Below are positions 5,679 to 7,845 of a stretch of 7,845 bases of DNA, piece after piece. The DNA is from DATJXG01 sp035500455 (GTDB lineage Bacteria > Acidobacteriota > Terriglobia > Terriglobales > Acidobacteriaceae). Where the stretch lies: the NCBI GenBank assembly GCA_035500455.1, contig DATJXG010000304.1:1-7845 (forward strand). The letters are read 5' to 3'. The translations under genes were made by a program, and so were the position numbers. Position 1 is the stretch's first letter, and each line of letters begins with the position of its first letter. Under the pieces are notes generated by a model. It had not been told where the DNA came from. It searched no databases and worked only from the letters and a program-made list of their open reading frames with translations.

Positions 5679-7527
5679 TCAATATCCTTGTGGGTTCGTC
5701 GTTCTCGGCTTCGTCGGAATAGGGGACCATGCGCATAATGCCGTCGTCCTGGTCCACGAACCAGAAATGGCGGCCGGAATAGAAGTGGATCAGTTCCTGG
5801 TTGGCTTTTGGCCCCATGTCGCGGGCCCAGATCACTTTGGCGTGCTCCATATCAGGATCGTTGTAGACCCAGTCGAACATCCCGAAGGTGGAGCGGCGAT
5901 TGTGCACGATCACCACGTGCTGCCCCGGAACGCCGTCAAGTTCAGCCGTCAGGCGGCAGCGGTCGAGCACCGCCGGCATGTCCTGAAACATGCCGAGCCT
6001 GTAGGGGTTCAGGGCGAAGGGAGCCAGCGCTACCACGGTCCAGATCGCGCATAACGCGACCACGGACCGCACCATCATCCGTCCGGCAGGCAGCCCCCGC
6101 GGCTTCCACAGGCGAAGAATGCGCAGGCTGTAAATCAGCAGCGCAATCAGCGCTCCCGTCAATGGGGCCGCGTAGTGCGCATTGAGCGGCCACTCTTCCA
6201 CCGCTAATCCGATCACCAAAGCCAGCGAACTCAGCGCCAGCAGCCGCATTCGCTTGCTGCGCGCGATCGGCGGCAAAGTAATCGCCAGGAGTCCGAGCAG
6301 CGGCCACAGGAAGAAGTCGTAAAACGTCTGCACCCTCGGCTGGTACATACGCCACAGCCCAGCCGGATAGCGGCGGTTCAGGTAGTCGGGGAATTCACGG
6401 AACACATACAGCGTCCGCATCACCTGGTGGTGATAGTTCGGAATGGGATAGCGCGATTGCCAGATGAACGGCTTGGTGATGTGGTATTGATACTGGTTTT
6501 CCACATAGGGCATGAGCGTGGGATTGCCCGTGCCCTTCCAGTTGTAGAAAGCCATGGCCGCAACCGTCACGCCCAGCAGACCGCCGGCAACCGCCGCCGT
6601 TTTCAGCCACGCAATCCTCTCGCCCGATTGACCGAACGCGGAAGCGTCTGCTCTCGGCACGCCCAGCCAGGCCGACGCGCGAGACCACCATCCTCGAATA
6701 CGAGCGCCGCCGAGCCAGGCCACCAGGCAGCTCACACATATGAGCAAAATCGCCGGCAGGCTGAAAACCGCGCCTTCATACGGGCGCGTATTGGCCAGGA
6801 TGCAGAGCCCGAGCGCAAACCAGGCTGCGTACCTCATCTTGCGGGAGCGCATCAGCCGGGGAAATGCGCCCAGCACCAGCGCGCCGCCAATCGCAGCCAA
6901 CGCACCGCCCCAATAGGAGTCGATCCAGTAGCTGAAGGTGGAGAAACGAAGAACGCAGAACATTCCTCCCAGCAGCGCCCACTGCGGCGGCATCCAGGCC
7001 TGCAGCATCCAGCAGATCGCGCCGCACATCAGGCCCACGCTGAGCCACACACCCCACCAGGGATCGAGGTGCAGCAAGATCGGCACCGCCATCAGCAACG
7101 ATTGGCCGGGCGGATACATGGACTGGTAGGTGGGCCACATGTTGACGTGGAAAGTCTCGAAGTGCTCCCACATGGGCGGCGTGGGATTGGTCAGCCGGCC
7201 GTCGGCGAAGGTTTGCGCCCCCAGCAGGTAGCTGTACTCGTCGTGCACCACGGGGTCGGGAATCGGCAGGATCGGCAGCAGCGCGGCCCGCAGCAGCAGG
7301 GCGCTGAAAATCGTACACGCCACCGCCCACCCGCGGTTCCGGCTGAAACGCTTCCAGAAGTTTTCTACTTTTCCAAGCACTGCGGGGCGCAATATCAGCA
7401 AGCCCAGCGAGGTCAACGCCACCACCGCCCAAAAACAAAGCTCAAGAAAGACATCGCACTCCCAGAAGCTCGTGGGCGAGGAATATCCCTTCGGCTGCAC
7501 AATGCCAATTAGTTCGTCTGGACGCAT
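5641..7527 (-). CDS. Multi-pass GT-C-type membrane glycosyltransferase-like protein (PMT_2/ArnT-like)
   Basis: A 628-residue integral membrane protein resembling lipid-phosphate-sugar-dependent glycosyltransferases of the PMT_2/GT39 type. From the ATG at 7527, the first transmembrane helix is at about 27-47. The acidic loop motif DPVVHDEYSYL follows at about 91-101, with Asp96/Glu97 the likely catalytic or metal-binding pair. Next is YPPGQS (138-143), the conserved PP motif, then many hydrophobic helices, then HYAAP (451-455). A soluble C-terminal domain (about 523-628) contains WVYNDPD and WARD blocks seen in relatives. The frame stays open upstream to a TTG at 7638, but that start would overlap the NUDIX gene, and its extra 37 residues look non-coding, so ATG 7527 is preferred; its ribosome site is weak. 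The 3' end overlaps the flavoenzyme gene by 38 nt. Donor and acceptor are unknown; envelope glycan or protein glycosylation is plausible. Confidence 0.82.
   Translation of the reverse strand: MRPDELIGIVQPKGYSSPTSFWECDVFLELCFWAVVALTSLGLLILRPAVLGKVENFWKRFSRNRGWAVACTIFSALLLRAALLPILPIPDPVVHDEYSYLLGAQTFADGRLTNPTPPMWEHFETFHVNMWPTYQSMYPPGQSLLMAVPILLHLDPWWGVWLSVGLMCGAICWMLQAWMPPQWALLGGMFCVLRFSTFSYWIDSYWGGALAAIGGALVLGAFPRLMRSRKMRYAAWFALGLCILANTRPYEGAVFSLPAILLICVSCLVAWLGGARIRGWWSRASAWLGVPRADASAFGQSGERIAWLKTAAVAGGLLGVTVAAMAFYNWKGTGNPTLMPYVENQYQYHITKPFIWQSRYPIPNYHHQVMRTLYVFREFPDYLNRRYPAGLWRMYQPRVQTFYDFFLWPLLGLLAITLPPIARSKRMRLLALSSLALVIGLAVEEWPLNAHYAAPLTGALIALLIYSLRILRLWKPRGLPAGRMMVRSVVALCAIWTVVALAPFALNPYRLGMFQDMPAVLDRCRLTAELDGVPGQHVVIVHNRRSTFGMFDWVYNDPDMEHAKVIWARDMGPKANQELIHFYSGRHFWFVDQDDGIMRMVPYSDEAENDEPTRILNVATNQPVEHSR
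5684..5689 (-). promoter_or_regulatory. Ribosome binding site for the UGM-like flavoenzyme, inside the upstream gene
   Basis: AAGGAT on the minus strand, 5 nt ahead of the ATG at 5678. It lies within the last codons of the membrane glycosyltransferase gene. It decides the start of the flavoenzyme and supports coupled translation of the two overlapping genes. Confidence 0.6.
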
Positions 7528-7567
7528 CTCTGTCTTGGCGGGGAGTGTTTGGAGTCCGGCACATTTT

Positions 7568-7596
7568 GTTGTATCCCAGCGGTTATGGGGGGCCAA
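7568..7596 (-). promoter_or_regulatory. Possible weak sigma70-like promoter for the glycosyltransferase/flavoenzyme pair
   Basis: On the minus strand TTGGCC (7591-7596) and TACAAC (7568-7573) are separated by exactly 17 bp. Each matches the -35/-10 consensus at 4 of 6 positions. It sits in the 88-bp gap between the NUDIX stop and the preferred ATG at 7527. Such matches arise easily by chance, and readthrough from the NUDIX gene is an alternative. Confidence 0.22.
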
Positions 7597-7615
7597 GTTA
7601 CGACGGTCATGCGAC

Positions 7616-7845
7616 TCAAAGCAGCGAGACTTTGGCAAAACCGGCCTGAATCACTTCGTGGGTATCTTGTGGCAGGGGCAACTTCGCGGCTTCCTGGGCG
7701 GTGAACCAGCGGGCCTCGGCGGCATCGCCCGCGGCCGAGAGTTCTCCCGAGAGGCGGCGGCAAAGAAAATCAATCAGCACGTAATGGTACTGAACCTTGC
7801 CCAACTCATCGCGGACGAGGCGGTCGTAAACGCCCAGCATGTCAA
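7616..7845 (-). CDS. NUDIX hydrolase, C-terminal part (gene runs off the right edge)
   Basis: About 75 C-terminal residues of a NUDIX-fold hydrolase, a family that cleaves nucleoside diphosphates linked to another moiety. The frame is open through the window edge, and the residue before the first visible Met is Asp, so this Met is internal. Visible features are LGVYDRLVRDE, then VQYHYVLIDFLCRRLSGEL (beta strands that follow the NUDIX helix in relatives), then AAEARWFTAQEAAKLPL and a short helical tail ending in KVSLL. The resemblance is to ADP-ribose pyrophosphatase/MutT-like enzymes of the COG1051 kind. The diagnostic NUDIX box (GX5EX7REUXEEXGU) would lie outside the window and cannot be checked here. 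It precedes the membrane glycosyltransferase by 88 nt on the same strand; a functional link is unproven. Confidence 0.8.
   Translation of the reverse strand, partial: DMLGVYDRLVRDELGKVQYHYVLIDFLCRRLSGELSAAGDAAEARWFTAQEAAKLPLPQDTHEVIQAGFAKVSLL

Noticed and set aside
6427..7512. 361-codon open frame on the plus strand
   Set aside because: It is fully antisense to the membrane glycosyltransferase gene; the translation is Gln/Arg/His-rich, without domains, as expected of a shadow.
7528..7638. N-terminal extension of the glycosyltransferase gene to a TTG start
   Set aside because: It would overlap the NUDIX gene by 23 nt, uses a rare start codon, and adds 37 polar residues without similarity to the family. 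The ATG at 7527 leaves a normal intergenic gap.

Overview
This 7.8 kb window is GC-rich bacterial DNA, densely coding on both strands. The gene content, together with two kinds of palindromic intergenic repeat (a CGCAGAG-unit element and a TCATTCCGAGCGAAGCGAGGA-type element), looks most like a soil Acidobacteriota genome. That placement is an inference from general pattern recognition and was not tested by any search.

Left half, plus strand (1-3981). The window opens inside a GMC-family flavoprotein dehydrogenase. It is followed by its likely partner, a Tat-exported small subunit of the gluconate 2-dehydrogenase subunit 3 family. The large subunit has a cysteine pattern matching the [3Fe-4S] site of FAD-dependent glucose/gluconate/fructose dehydrogenases, so the pair probably forms a periplasmic sugar or polyol dehydrogenase that passes electrons to the respiratory chain. 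No cytochrome c subunit is visible in the window. Next come two small genes, a CPXCG-type zinc-ribbon protein and a YbjQ/UPF0145 protein, and then a secreted S51 (cyanophycinase-like) serine peptidase. An imperfect palindromic repeat lies between the two dehydrogenase genes, and a degenerate half copy lies before the peptidase gene.

Centre (3982-4034). The two gene sets converge on a short intergenic gap almost filled by a perfect 11-bp-stem palindrome with a GCGAAGC centre.

Right half, minus strand (4035-7845). Reading right to left, there is the C-terminal part of a NUDIX hydrolase (cut by the window edge), a large multi-pass GT-C-type (PMT_2/ArnT-like) membrane glycosyltransferase, and, overlapping it by 38 nt, a UDP-galactopyranose-mutase-like/amine-oxidase-like FAD enzyme. 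The overlap suggests translational coupling. The last two genes are plausibly a cell-envelope glycan or lipid-sugar module.

No RNA genes, CRISPR arrays, transposases, phage genes or origins were seen. No stretch longer than about 110 bp lacks a gene. I did not find a clearly new system. The more unusual points are the repeats, a peptidase with a changed substrate-pocket residue, a duplicated Shine-Dalgarno region, and the overlapping flavoenzyme/glycosyltransferase pair.
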